64,000 nt of DNA from Clostridia bacterium. GTDB taxonomy: Bacteria; Bacillota; Clostridia; Christensenellales; CAG-138. The stretch spans positions 80,626 to 144,625 of the forward strand of contig JAUNCT010000002.1 of the NCBI GenBank assembly GCA_030526425.1. Direction: 5' to 3'. Under the pieces are notes generated by a model. That model made no database searches. It was not told where the DNA came from and saw nothing but the letters and a program-made list of their open reading frames with translations. This document shows positions 52,376 to 61,035 of the stretch, piece by piece. Each line of letters begins with the position of its first letter. Positions within the stretch are counted from its first letter, which is position 1. The translations under genes were made by a program, and so were the position numbers.

Positions 52376-53308
52376 ATGAGCAAAAAACCGGTCCTCGTCG
52401 TAATGGCGGCGGGCATGGGTTCCCGCTACGGCGGACTGAAGCAGATCGATCCCGTCGGTCCGCACGGCGAAGTCATCATCGATTACTCCATTTACGATGC
52501 GAAGCAGGCCGGCTTCGAAAAGGTCGTCTTCATCATCAAGCGCAGCATCGAGAAGGATTTCAAAGAGGTCATCGGCGACCGCGTCGCGCGCCATATGGAA
52601 GTCGAATACGTTTTCCAGGAGCAGGACGCCATGCTGCCCGAAGGCTTCACCGTCCCCGAGCAGCGCACGAAGCCCTGGGGCACCGCGCACGCCCTGCTGT
52701 GCTGCAGTGACGTCATCGACGGACCGTTCGCTGCGATCAACGCCGACGACTACTACGGCGCCAGCGCCTACAAGCTCCTCTACGACCGCCTGCTCAAGGC
52801 CGAGGACAAGGACGGCGTCGGCGATTACTGCATGGTCGGCTTCCATCTCGACAATACCCTGACCGACAACGGTCATGTCGCGCGCGGCATCTGCGAGACC
52901 GATGCGGAGGGCAACCTTGTGAACGTCGTCGAGCGCACCCGCGTCTACCGCACGCCCGAAGGTCCCGCCTACACCGAGGACGAAGGCAAGACCTTTGTTC
53001 ACGTCCCCGCGGACAACCTCGTTTCCATGAACATGTGGGGGCTCACGCCCGGCGTCCTCAAGGAGTTCGCCACCCGCTTCAAGGAGTTCCTCGAGAAGGA
53101 AGTCCCGCAGAACATCGAAAAGGCGGAGTACTACGTTCCCATGGAGATCGGCCGCATGCTGCGCGAAGGCAAGTGCAAGGTCGAAGTCCTCTCTTCTGCG
53201 GATCGCTGGTACGGCGTCACCTACCACGATGACAAGCCCGGCGTCGTCGAAGCCCTGAAGAAGATGACCGACGAGGGCAAGTATCCCGATCACGCGCTGT
53301 TCGCGTAA
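52376..53308 (+). CDS. NDP-sugar pyrophosphorylase-like nucleotidyltransferase
   Basis: 310-residue protein with the N-terminal nucleotidyltransferase signature VLVVMAAGMGSRYGGLKQIDPVGPHG (residues ~6-31), metal-binding Asp in FAAINADDYYG near 121 and a KPWGTAHALLCC block near 98. It differs from RmlA/GlmU by lacking a C-terminal beta-helix. The expected reaction is transfer of a nucleotidyl group to a sugar-1-phosphate; the sugar is unknown. ATG 52376 follows AAGGAAG, and it has its own promoter and terminators, so it is monocistronic. The longer upstream reading frame is a shadow of the transaminase gene. Confidence 0.85.
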   Translation: MSKKPVLVVMAAGMGSRYGGLKQIDPVGPHGEVIIDYSIYDAKQAGFEKVVFIIKRSIEKDFKEVIGDRVARHMEVEYVFQEQDAMLPEGFTVPEQRTKPWGTAHALLCCSDVIDGPFAAINADDYYGASAYKLLYDRLLKAEDKDGVGDYCMVGFHLDNTLTDNGHVARGICETDAEGNLVNVVERTRVYRTPEGPAYTEDEGKTFVHVPADNLVSMNMWGLTPGVLKEFATRFKEFLEKEVPQNIEKAEYYVPMEIGRMLREGKCKVEVLSSADRWYGVTYHDDKPGVVEALKKMTDEGKYPDHALFA

Positions 53309-53362
53309 GCGAAGCGGCATCCAAACGGAAGACACGAAAATTTTACATGTCTTTTCCGCATT

Positions 53363-53392
53363 CCGGCGGCCCGCAACGGGTCGCCGGTTTTT
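53363..53392 (+). terminator. Terminator of the nucleotidyltransferase gene
   Basis: CCGGCGGCCC (53363-53372), loop GCAAC, GGGTCGCCGG (53378-53387), then TTTTTG. Confidence 0.85.
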
Positions 53393-53621
53393 GTTTGTGT
53401 TTCTCTTTGGCGCTCGTTTTTCGTGCCTTTTCGCATCATAATCCACCAAATCTTGCCGAATCGGCATCGTTTTTTCGGAAATCCGTTGATTTTTGCACAA
53501 AAATTCGCATTTTTTTGTGCAAACCCCTTTACGTGCGTGAAATGAACGTCTATACTACATATTGTATTTTTATATTTTAACGTGGCATAAGTTCACCTTA
53601 TGCTCGGAGGCGATGGGGTAA
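53393..53621 (+). promoter_or_regulatory. AT-rich upstream region and promoter of the SH3 protein
   Basis: No gene seen in this ~230-base AT-rich gap. It holds an inverted repeat TTTGCACAAAAA / TTTTTGTGCAAA near 53488-53518, a promoter TTTACG (53528-53533), 17 bases, TATACT (53551-53556), and a GCATAA/TTATGC hairpin (53585-53603) directly before GGAGGCGATGGGG at the start codon, which could affect translation. Confidence 0.6.
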
Positions 53622-54443
53622 ATGGCAAAACGCAAACGCAGGCGCCGTGTGCGTATGACGAATTTGGGCAAGGCCTTTGTGGCACTTGTCATTTTTGTCG
53701 TTGTCGGCGTCGTCGCGCTCGTCAACCTTGCCAACACCAAAGCGCCGAACGTCGTCGTCGAAAACAGCGTCACCGGCTCCGGCGATCCGCTGAAACTCTT
53801 CGAGAACAAGGCCTCCGCCGATGCGACGCCCGTGCCCACCGCGGTACCCACGCCCGCACCGAGCCCCACGCCGACCATCCGCATGATCGTCACGCCCGTG
53901 CCCGACAACGCGGCGTTCGCCACGCCCACGCCTTCCCCGGCAAGCGTTTCCCGCATGCCCACCCCGGAAGAGCAGAAAAACGCCGTCGAAACCGTGCTCG
54001 TAAAGAGCGGCGTCAACCTGCGCGCGGGTCCGAACCCCGGCGATAAGGTGCTCACGACCGGTCTCAAAAAGAAAACGAAGATCAAGGTCTACGCCCGCGA
54101 AGACGATTTCTACTTCATTCAGGTGCTCAACAGCGGTCTGTACGGCTACGTTGCCGTCCAGTTCGTCGACGTTCCGGGCTTCACCCCCGCGCCGATCAAA
54201 ACGCAGATCCCCCAGGGCGCCGTCGGCGGTGAAGTCGCCTCCGGTTCGCTCAAACTGCGCAGCGGTCCCGGCACCGATTACACCGAGCTGCACGAATACG
54301 CGCGCGGCACGCTCCTGTACGTCTACTTCAACACGAACGATTGGTACTATGTCGAAATCTGCCGCAACGGTCAGCGCGGCTACATGAAAGCCGAAAACGT
54401 CACCGTGCGCAACGCCCCGCCCGCCGGCACCCCCGTGCCGTAA
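53622..54443 (+). CDS. Membrane-anchored protein with two bacterial SH3 domains
   Basis: 273 residues. Basic N-terminus (MAKRKRRRRVRM) and one membrane helix at ~18-37 anchor it with the C-terminus outside. A Pro/Thr-rich spacer (TPVPTAVPTPAPSPTPT) of ~60 residues spans the wall, followed by two SH3b (SH3_3) domains: VLVKSGVNLRAGPNPGDKVL near residue 127 and GSLKLRSGPGTDYTELHEYARGTLLYVYF near 208. SH3b domains bind peptidoglycan or envelope partners, so a cell-surface tether or sensor is likely. Monocistronic. The tail resembles that of the unknown anchored protein at 13.9 kb. Confidence 0.85.
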   Translation: MAKRKRRRRVRMTNLGKAFVALVIFVVVGVVALVNLANTKAPNVVVENSVTGSGDPLKLFENKASADATPVPTAVPTPAPSPTPTIRMIVTPVPDNAAFATPTPSPASVSRMPTPEEQKNAVETVLVKSGVNLRAGPNPGDKVLTTGLKKKTKIKVYAREDDFYFIQVLNSGLYGYVAVQFVDVPGFTPAPIKTQIPQGAVGGEVASGSLKLRSGPGTDYTELHEYARGTLLYVYFNTNDWYYVEICRNGQRGYMKAENVTVRNAPPAGTPVP

Positions 54444-54455
54444 ACATCTCGATCG

Positions 54456-54481
54456 AGCGCTCCCTTGCGGGAGCGCTTTTT
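54456..54481 (+). terminator. Terminator of the SH3 protein gene
   Basis: AGCGCTCCC (54456-54464), TTGC loop, GGGAGCGCT (54469-54477), then TTTTCG. Confidence 0.85.
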
Positions 54482-54721
54482 CGTTTCCTCGGCTTTGTAC
54501 CCCGTATGCCACACCGAGGATATCAATAATAGAAAAAATATATAAGATATATAAATTCCGGGTGTCTTTGCTTCGCCCGGCTTCTTCCGATTTTCTCGGT
54601 AATTTCGCCGTTTTTTTCATTTTTCGGGTCTTTTGTTCATTGAAAGATTGAATGACCGCAATATTTTCCCGAATGTTATAATATGTAAAATTATATCATA
54701 ACGACAGAAAGGAACATCGGA
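54482..54721 (+). promoter_or_regulatory. Upstream region of the flavoprotein gene
   Basis: AT-rich ~240-base gap without a gene. A clear -10 TATAAT lies at 54677-54682 but no good -35 stands 16-18 bases ahead, which suggests an activator-dependent promoter. GAAAGGAACATC is the ribosome site before ATG 54722. Confidence 0.4.
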
Positions 54722-56485
54722 ATGAAGAAATCCATCCTCGCACTCGCAATGTCCGCCGTGATGTTGCCGTGCACGCTCGGCATGGCTTACACGCCGGGCA
54801 CCTATGAAGCGACCACCACCGGTCACAACGCCCCCATCACCCTTGCGGTCACCGTCGACGAAAACAGCATCACCGCGGTCGATGTCACCGTTGAGAACGA
54901 GACCATCGGCGTCGGCAAGGTCGCACTTGAAACCATGACCAAGCGCATCATCGACGAGCAGTCCCTCGCGGTCGATGTTCTTTCCGGCGCGTCCGTCACC
55001 TCCTATGCGGTGCTCCGTGCGGCAGGCGATGCCCTGCAGCAGGCAGGCGGCGACATGGAAGCCCTGAAGGCAGCCCCCGTAAAGGAAGCCGCGCAGGACG
55101 CCGTGTATGAAACCGATGTCGTCGTGGTCGGCGGCGGCGGTGCCGGTCTTGCGGCTGCGATCTCCGCTGCGCAGAACGGCGCCAAGGTCATCGTCGTCGA
55201 GAAGCTCGACATCCTCGGCGGTTCCACCAACGTCTCCGAAGGCGCTTTGAACGCAGTCGACCCCGTCCGTCAGGGTGCGCAGGGCATCGAGGACTCCGTT
55301 GAAAAATTCATCACCCAGACCTATGAGGGCGGTCACAAGGTCGGCGACATGGAGCTCATCTCCTACATGTGCAACAACTCCATGGCGGCCATCGAGTGGA
55401 TGGAGAGCCTCGGCGTGACCTTCAAGCCCGAGTGCGGCACCGCGACCGGTGCGCTCTGGCAGCGCAGCCACTACCCCACCACGCCCTCCGGCAACAGCTA
55501 CATCCGCGTCTATGAGAACGTCATCGCGAACGATGCGAACATCGACGTGCTCTACGGCACCGAAGCCAAGTCCCTCATCACCGAGGACGGCAAGGTCACC
55601 GGCGTGAACGCGGTCGGTAAGGAAGGCAACGCGGTAACCGTCAAGGCGTCCAAGGGTGTCATCCTCGCAACGGGCGGCTTCGGCGCCAACAAGGCCCTGC
55701 TCAAGGAGTACAATACCGGCGTTTGGGCGCATGTCGACGTCACGACCCTCGGCTGCACCAACATGGCAAAATCCGCGACCGGCGCAGGCATCGAAATGGC
55801 GACCGCCATCGGCGCCGATGTCACCGGTATGTCCGACATCCAGCTGCATCCCTGCGGTACCCCCGGCACCGGTCTGATGGAGAACATCCGCACCTCCGGC
55901 CGCAACCGCATCTTCGTCAACATCTACGGCGACCGCTTCGTCAACGAAGGCGCAGCGCGTGACACCCTCGCTCAGGCGATCTTCGATCAGGATCAGCAGA
56001 CCTACTATGTCGTCGTCAACAGCGTCCGCTATCCTTCCCGCGACTATGTCGACAACAACGGCGCAACCATCGCGAACATGGTCGCGCAGGGCAGCGTCAT
56101 CGAGGCGGACACCCTTGCGGAGCTCGCTGAGAAGACCGGCATGGACGCCGCGAAGCTGCAGGCTTCCGTCGACAACTACAACGCCGTCGTCCGCGGTGAA
56201 GTCGAAGACGCTCTCGGCTTCCAGGCGAACAACAAGGCCGATGTCGAAATGACCGAAGGTCCGTGGTACGCCTGCAAGAAGGTCCCGACCGTGCACCACA
56301 CCATGGGCGGTCTGAAGATCAACGTCAACACCGAGGTCCTCGGCACCGACGGCAACGTCATCCCGGGTCTCTTCGCTTGTGGCGAAGTCACCGGCGGCAT
56401 CCACGGTTCCAACCGTCTCGGCGGCAACGCGATCGCGGATTGCATGACCTTCGGCCGTCTCGCCGGCATCAACGCCGCGAAATAA
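54722..56485 (+). CDS. Secreted FMN/FAD fumarate-reductase-like flavoprotein (flavocytochrome c family)
   Basis: 587 residues. Sec signal (MKKSILALAMSAVMLP...GMA|Y), then an FMN-binding domain (~22-110) with the flavinylation motif DVLSGASVTS near residue 85, where Ser occupies the usual Thr position. The FAD domain starts DVVVVGGGGAGLAAAISAA near 132. Fumarate-reductase residues appear present: GDRFVNEGAARDT near 402, VHHTMGGLKIN near 523 and EVTGGIHGSNRLGGNA near 555. It should reduce fumarate or a related enoate outside the membrane, with FMN attached by an ApbE enzyme not in this window. Fumarase is encoded convergently next door. Confidence 0.88.
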   Translation: MKKSILALAMSAVMLPCTLGMAYTPGTYEATTTGHNAPITLAVTVDENSITAVDVTVENETIGVGKVALETMTKRIIDEQSLAVDVLSGASVTSYAVLRAAGDALQQAGGDMEALKAAPVKEAAQDAVYETDVVVVGGGGAGLAAAISAAQNGAKVIVVEKLDILGGSTNVSEGALNAVDPVRQGAQGIEDSVEKFITQTYEGGHKVGDMELISYMCNNSMAAIEWMESLGVTFKPECGTATGALWQRSHYPTTPSGNSYIRVYENVIANDANIDVLYGTEAKSLITEDGKVTGVNAVGKEGNAVTVKASKGVILATGGFGANKALLKEYNTGVWAHVDVTTLGCTNMAKSATGAGIEMATAIGADVTGMSDIQLHPCGTPGTGLMENIRTSGRNRIFVNIYGDRFVNEGAARDTLAQAIFDQDQQTYYVVVNSVRYPSRDYVDNNGATIANMVAQGSVIEADTLAELAEKTGMDAAKLQASVDNYNAVVRGEVEDALGFQANNKADVEMTEGPWYACKKVPTVHHTMGGLKINVNTEVLGTDGNVIPGLFACGEVTGGIHGSNRLGGNAIADCMTFGRLAGINAAK

Positions 56486-56521
56486 GCCTTTCCCTGCCGG
56501 CAGCATGCCGGCACTCTCACC

Positions 56522-56552
56522 GGAGCGTGTCCAACGCGGACACGCTCCTTTT
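56522..56552 (+). terminator. Terminator of the flavoprotein gene
   Basis: GGAGCGTGTCC (56522-56532), loop AACGC, GGACACGCTCC (56538-56548), then TTTTC. Confidence 0.85.
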
Positions 56553-56595
56553 CATTTTGACTTTTCGGCTTCGTTTTTTCTTTTCTCGGCACGAC

Positions 56596-56627
56596 AAAAG
56601 GGCGCGACCTTCCGGTCACGCCCTTTT
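56596..56627. terminator. Terminator of fumC (bidirectional)
   Basis: AAAAGGGCG-C-GACC pairs with GGTC-A-CGCCCTTTT around a TTCC loop, one internal mismatch; T-rich on the plus side and A-rich on the left for minus use. It is 13 bases past the fumC stop. Confidence 0.75.
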
Positions 56628-56639
56628 GGTTTTCTCGTT

Positions 56640-58025
56640 TCAGTCGCCGATCGGGTGCACCATCTTCTCGGGGCGGATCGCCGCGTCGAATTCCGCTTCG
56701 GTCAAAAGACCCAGTGCGATGGCGGCTTCCTTCAGGGTGCTGTTCTCCTTGTGCGCCTTCTTCGCCACTTTCGCGGCGTTCTCGTAGCCGATCACGGGGT
56801 TCAGCGCGGTCACGAGCATCAGACACTTTTCGAGGTTCTCCGCGATCTTCTCCTCGTTCGGGCGGATGCCCTCGGCGCAGTGCACGCGGAAGGAATCCAT
56901 CGCGTCCGCCAGCAGCCGTGCGGACTGCAGGAAGTTGTAGATGTTGACGGGCATGTAGACGTTGAGCTCGAAGTTGCCCTGGCTCGCCGCAAGCGCGATG
57001 GCGGTATCGTTTGCGATGACCTGCACGGCGACCATCGTCAGCGCTTCGCACTGCGTCGGGTTGACCTTGCCCGGCATGATGGAGCTGCCCGGCTCGTTCT
57101 CGGGAATGAACAGTTCGCCGTAGCCGCAGCGCGGTCCGCTCGCGAGGAAGCGCACATCGTTCGCGATCTTCATCAGGTCCGCCGCGAGGGCCTTCATCGC
57201 GCCGTGCGCGAAGACCAGCGCGTCCTTGCTCGTCAGCGCGTGGAACTTGTTTGCCGCCGTCACGAACGGCAGCCCCGTCAGCTCCGCGATCTCCGCGGCG
57301 ACCTTTTTGTCGAAGCCCTTGATGGTGTTCAGCCCCGTGCCGACGGCCGTACCGCCGAGCGCGATCTCACACAGTCCCTTTTCGCTGTCGGTGAGCATTT
57401 GGCGGCAGCGGACGAGCATCGTGTGCCAGCCCGAGATCTCCTGACCGAGGGTCAGGGGCGTCGCATCCTGCAGGTGCGTGCGGCCGACCTTGATGATGCC
57501 CATATACCGTTCGGACAGGTCCTTGAGCACAGCGGCGAGGCGGTCGAGCGAGGGGATGAGGCTCTTCTCGATGGCAGTCAGCGCCGCGATGTGCATCGCC
57601 GTCGGGAAGGTGTCGTTCGAACTTTGCGAGCGGTTGACGTGGTCGTTCGGGTGGACCTTCTCCCCGCCGAGCTCGTTCGCGCGGTTCGCGATGACCTCGT
57701 TCACGTTCATGTTGCTCTGCGTACCGCTGCCCGTCTGCCACACGGCGAGCGGGAAATGCCCCTCGAGCTTTCCGTCGAGGATCTCTTGGCACACGGTTTG
57801 GATGCGCCCCGCACGGTCGTCGTCGAGGTTGCCGAGCGCGTTGTTCGCGCGCGCCGCCGCCATCTTCAGCACGGCGAAAGCGGAGATGACCTCCGGCGGG
57901 ATCTTTTCGGTGCCGATCTTGAAATTCTCGAAGCTGCGCTGCGTCTGCGCGCCCCAGTAACGGTCGGCGGGTACGCGGACCTCACCCATCGTGTCGTGTT
58001 CGATGCGGAACTCTTTCGTTTCCAT
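56640..58025 (-). CDS. fumC: Fumarase class II
   Basis: 461-residue tetrameric hydratase interconverting fumarate and malate. Features: [23 protein letters not shown] at the N-terminus, [18 protein letters not shown] near residue 98, [21 protein letters not shown] near 127 (catalytic block), [20 protein letters not shown] near 185 and the family signature [15 protein letters not shown] near 315. ATG 58025 is preceded by GGAGGAAGC. Its convergence on the secreted fumarate-reductase-like gene suggests a malate-fumarate-succinate branch. Confidence 0.96.
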   Translation of the reverse strand: METKEFRIEHDTMGEVRVPADRYWGAQTQRSFENFKIGTEKIPPEVISAFAVLKMAAARANNALGNLDDDRAGRIQTVCQEILDGKLEGHFPLAVWQTGSGTQSNMNVNEVIANRANELGGEKVHPNDHVNRSQSSNDTFPTAMHIAALTAIEKSLIPSLDRLAAVLKDLSERYMGIIKVGRTHLQDATPLTLGQEISGWHTMLVRCRQMLTDSEKGLCEIALGGTAVGTGLNTIKGFDKKVAAEIAELTGLPFVTAANKFHALTSKDALVFAHGAMKALAADLMKIANDVRFLASGPRCGYGELFIPENEPGSSIMPGKVNPTQCEALTMVAVQVIANDTAIALAASQGNFELNVYMPVNIYNFLQSARLLADAMDSFRVHCAEGIRPNEEKIAENLEKCLMLVTALNPVIGYENAAKVAKKAHKENSTLKEAAIALGLLTEAEFDAAIRPEKMVHPIGD

Positions 58026-58180
58026 CCAAAGCTTCCTCCGTATGATATTTTCGGAAATCGGTGTTTCGGTACGTTGGGGCGGTCGCCCCGGAATTGCTGC
58101 GGCGTCTGCCGTATCACTGTTGATTATAACGCACAACGCGGAAAAATGCGCAATGACTTTTCGGCCGCCTCAAAACATTT
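58026..58180 (-). promoter_or_regulatory. Upstream region of fumC
   Basis: Contains a minus-strand -10 TATAAT at 58128-58123. The nearest -35 candidate (TTGCGC) is 19 bases ahead, so the promoter is imperfect. An inverted repeat TTTTGAGG/CCTCAAAA-like element lies near 58166-58182. Confidence 0.45.
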
Positions 58181-58218
58181 GAGGGAGCCCTCTCCCCGGA
58201 AATCACGGCAAACGAAAA

Positions 58219-58245
58219 CCCCTCCCGCCGGAATTGCGGAAGGGG
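58219..58245 (-). terminator. Terminator of the CNNM gene pair
   Basis: Minus-strand CCCCTTCCG ... CGGGAGGGG stem (one G-U pair) followed by TTTTCGTTT, about 35 bases after the stop of the second gene. Confidence 0.8.
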
Positions 58246-58280
58246 CACTTGCGGGAAAACCGTCGCTCCCCGCACTTTCG

Positions 58281-59558
58281 TTATTTCGTTTTCGTGTCCC
58301 GCGTGACCTTCACGCGTTCGACGCGCAGGTCGTCCGCGGAAAGCACCGTGACCGTCAGGTCGAGGAAGCGGAAGCTGTCCCCGGGCGCCGGGAATTTTTC
58401 GAGACTCTCGGTCGTCCATCCGCCGACGGTCTCGCTCTCGGCTTCGAAGTCCGTTTCGTCGATGCCGAACAGCTCGAGAAAATCCGATACGGGCATGTCG
58501 CCATCCAACTGGTAGCTGCCGTTCTCGCATTCCACGACCTCGGGCTCGACGGTGTCCGTCTCATCCCAGATGTCGCCGACGATCTCTTCGAGCACGTCCT
58601 CCATCGAGATCACGCCGAGCGTGCCGCCGTATTCGTCGGTCACGATCGCAAGGTGCTGCTTCGCCTTTTTCAGGCGGTTCAGCACGACCGGGAGCTTCAT
58701 CGTTTTGTAAATGAACACCGGCTTCATCAGCATGCTTTGGATGTCCGCCGCGCCGTCTGTTTCGGTCAGCGCTTTGAGGTAGCGGTTCACGTAGAGCACG
58801 CCGACGATGTTGTCCACGCTGTCCTTGTACACGGGCAGGCGCGAATGGGTCGAGCGCTCGATCGTTTCGCGGATCTCGGCGGGGTCGTCGTCGATGTCGA
58901 TGCCGTCCATATCCACGCGCGCGGTCATGACCTCATACGCGGGGATATCCGAAAAGTCGATCGCCGCCTGCACGAGTTCCGAACGGTCCTCGTCGAGCAC
59001 GTCCTCGCTCTCCGCCGTTTCGATCAGGGACTGCAGCGTTTCCACCGCCTCGTCCGCGTCCTCCTGTTCGGGCTTCGGCATGCGCCGCGTGATCAGATCC
59101 ATCAGCCAAACGGTCAGCTTCACCAGCGGCAGAAACAGCAGCATCACCGCGCGGACAGGCGCCGCATAGCGGAGCGCCAGCGTGTTCGGCCGCTTCTTCG
59201 CCGTGATCTTCGGGATCGTTTCGCCGAAAACGATGACCGCCAGTGAGATGACCAGCGTCCCCGCCCACGCCCATTGCTCCGCGCCGATGAGGATGACCAG
59301 CACCGAAGTGAGCGATGAGGAGACGATGTTGACGAGGTTGTTGCCGATGAGGATCGCCGTCAGCGCGGAGCGGAAATCCTCCGTGATGCGCAGCGCCATC
59401 GCCGCGTGCTTGTCGCCGTCCTCCTTGAGGTTTTCGAGCCGCATGCGGTTGCACGCGGAATAGATCATTTCGCTTGCCGAAAAGAAGCCGGAAAGCAGCA
59501 CGCACACGACGATCCCGGCGATCACCGGCACGAGCGTCGTCATCAGTTCCGCACTCAT
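58281..59558 (-). CDS. CNNM/CorC-type transmembrane protein with CBS pair (hemolysin family), copy 2
   Basis: 425 residues. DUF21/CNNM membrane domain (~1-190) with FSASEMIYSACNRMRLENL near residue 28, SALTAILIGNNLVNI near 65 and VFGETIPKITAKKRPN near 108, then a CBS pair (~210-335; VMTARVDMDGID, HLAIVTDEYGGTLGVISMEDVLEEIVGDIWDE) and a C-terminal CorC_HlyC domain (~350-420). Such proteins take part in Mg2+/Na+ handling. Its ATG overlaps the stop of its paralog (ATGA). Confidence 0.9.
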   Translation of the reverse strand: MSAELMTTLVPVIAGIVVCVLLSGFFSASEMIYSACNRMRLENLKEDGDKHAAMALRITEDFRSALTAILIGNNLVNIVSSSLTSVLVILIGAEQWAWAGTLVISLAVIVFGETIPKITAKKRPNTLALRYAAPVRAVMLLFLPLVKLTVWLMDLITRRMPKPEQEDADEAVETLQSLIETAESEDVLDEDRSELVQAAIDFSDIPAYEVMTARVDMDGIDIDDDPAEIRETIERSTHSRLPVYKDSVDNIVGVLYVNRYLKALTETDGAADIQSMLMKPVFIYKTMKLPVVLNRLKKAKQHLAIVTDEYGGTLGVISMEDVLEEIVGDIWDETDTVEPEVVECENGSYQLDGDMPVSDFLELFGIDETDFEAESETVGGWTTESLEKFPAPGDSFRFLDLTVTVLSADDLRVERVKVTRDTKTK

Positions 59559-60835
59559 GCGTCCGCACCTCCTTCCGTTTGCACGGGGATCCGCACCTTC
59601 AGGCGGATGATGCGGTTGTGCTCCATCTCATCCACCGTCACGTTGAGCCCGTGGTAGGTGAAGGAATCCCCCGGTTTCGGGATCGCGGCGAACTGTTCGT
59701 ACGCCCACTCGCCCATCAGCGTGTTGACGAGCTCCTCGTCCTCCTCCGGATCCTCGAAGCCGATGCGCTCGAACGCGTCCGAAACGGATTCTTCCGCATC
59801 GACGGCGTATTCGTTCTCGTTGAGCTGCACGACCGCCTCCTCGACGACGTCGTCCTCATCCCAGATCTCGCCGACGAGCTCTTCGAGGATGTCTTCGATG
59901 GTCACGATGCCGAGCGTACCGCCGTAATTGTCGGTCACGACGGCGAGGTTGTGCTTTTTGCGGCTCATCAGGGGCAGCAGCTCGTCGATCTCCGTGCTCT
60001 GGTGTACGAACAGCGGCTCGTCGAGAAGCTTGCGCACATCGAGGTGCGCGCCTTCCTTCATCCACGCTTTGATGAACGTGCGGATCTGCAGCACGCCGAT
60101 GACGTGGTCGATGCTGCCCTCGTACACGGGCAGACGGCTGTGGTTCTGTTCGCGCACGAACGCGAGGATCTCTTCGGGTTCCGCGTCCGCATTGACGGCG
60201 GCAACGTCCACCCGCGGCGTGAGGATGCTCTCCACCATCACATCGCCGAACTGCAGCGCACTCGAGATCAGGTCTCCCTGCGCCTCGTCGAGCGTGCCCT
60301 CCTCGGTCATATCCTCGATGATGTCGTAGATCTCGTTCTCGGTCACGGTGAGCTCGGGCTCGGAGCTGGTGTGTTTCGCCACCCCGTCGCCGATCGCCGT
60401 AAGGATGTTCGCAAACGGCGAAAGCACCTTCATCAGCAGGGTCAGCGGGCGGGCGCACGCAAGCGCGCAGCGCTCGGGATACATCTTCGCGATGTTCTTG
60501 GGCAGCGTTTCGCCCAAAAAGAACACGACGATCGTCGTGACTGCGGTCGCAAGCGTCACCGCGGAAAGTCCCCACAGCCGCGTGACCGTCACCGTGACGA
60601 TGGACGCCACCGCGATATGGGCGATGTTCGTGCAGATCAGCAATGTCGTGACCGCTTTGTCGAAGCGGTCCAGAATAGAAAGAGCCTCTTTTGCCCGCAA
60701 GTCTCCGCGGTCATCAGCGGCTCTGATTTTCGCTTTGGAACAAGAAGCGAACGCAGTCTCGGCCACGGCAAAAAAGGCCGCGAGACCCAACAGGATGGCT
60801 GCGAACACCCAAGGCAACTGACTGCCCTCATCCAT
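59555..60835 (-). CDS. CNNM/CorC-type transmembrane protein with CBS pair (hemolysin family), copy 1
   Basis: 426-residue paralog with the same layout: membrane domain with VAETAFASCSKAKIRAADD near residue 24, TTLLICTNIAHIAV near 65 and FFLGETLPKNIAKMYPE near 105; CBS pair (ILTPRVDVAAVNAD, NLAVVTDNYGGTLGIVTIEDILEELVGEIWDEDD); CorC_HlyC domain with FTYHGLNVTVDEMEHNRI. The pair is probably a tandem duplication whose products could form a hetero-oligomer. AGGAG stands 13 bases before ATG, a long spacing. With mgtE it is one of three Mg-related genes here. Confidence 0.9.
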   Translation of the reverse strand: MDEGSQLPWVFAAILLGLAAFFAVAETAFASCSKAKIRAADDRGDLRAKEALSILDRFDKAVTTLLICTNIAHIAVASIVTVTVTRLWGLSAVTLATAVTTIVVFFLGETLPKNIAKMYPERCALACARPLTLLMKVLSPFANILTAIGDGVAKHTSSEPELTVTENEIYDIIEDMTEEGTLDEAQGDLISSALQFGDVMVESILTPRVDVAAVNADAEPEEILAFVREQNHSRLPVYEGSIDHVIGVLQIRTFIKAWMKEGAHLDVRKLLDEPLFVHQSTEIDELLPLMSRKKHNLAVVTDNYGGTLGIVTIEDILEELVGEIWDEDDVVEEAVVQLNENEYAVDAEESVSDAFERIGFEDPEEDEELVNTLMGEWAYEQFAAIPKPGDSFTYHGLNVTVDEMEHNRIIRLKVRIPVQTEGGADA

Positions 60836-60877
60836 TTCGGAAGATCAACTCCTCTTGAAAGTATAATGATAATCGAT

Positions 60878-60906
60878 ATTTTAATCCCAAACGCCGAAAC
60901 TGTCAA
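60878..60906 (-). promoter_or_regulatory. Promoter of the CNNM gene pair
   Basis: Minus strand TTGACA (60906-60901), 17-base spacer, TAAAAT (60883-60878). Confidence 0.75.
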
Positions 60907-60955
60907 CCGAAGGGAGCTTTTTCCGCGGTCCCGACGCATCTTTTCGCCGCACCGC

Positions 60956-60985
60956 TTTACCGTTGCGCCGTTCTTGCGGTATAGT
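60956..60985 (+). promoter_or_regulatory. Promoter of the metallophosphoesterase gene
   Basis: TTTACC (60956-60961), 18-base spacer, TATAGT (60980-60985), about 50 bases before ATG. Confidence 0.6.
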
Positions 60986-61035
60986 AAACGAAACCACTGC
61001 GCACAACGCACCGCCGTACGGAAGGAAACCCGCCC

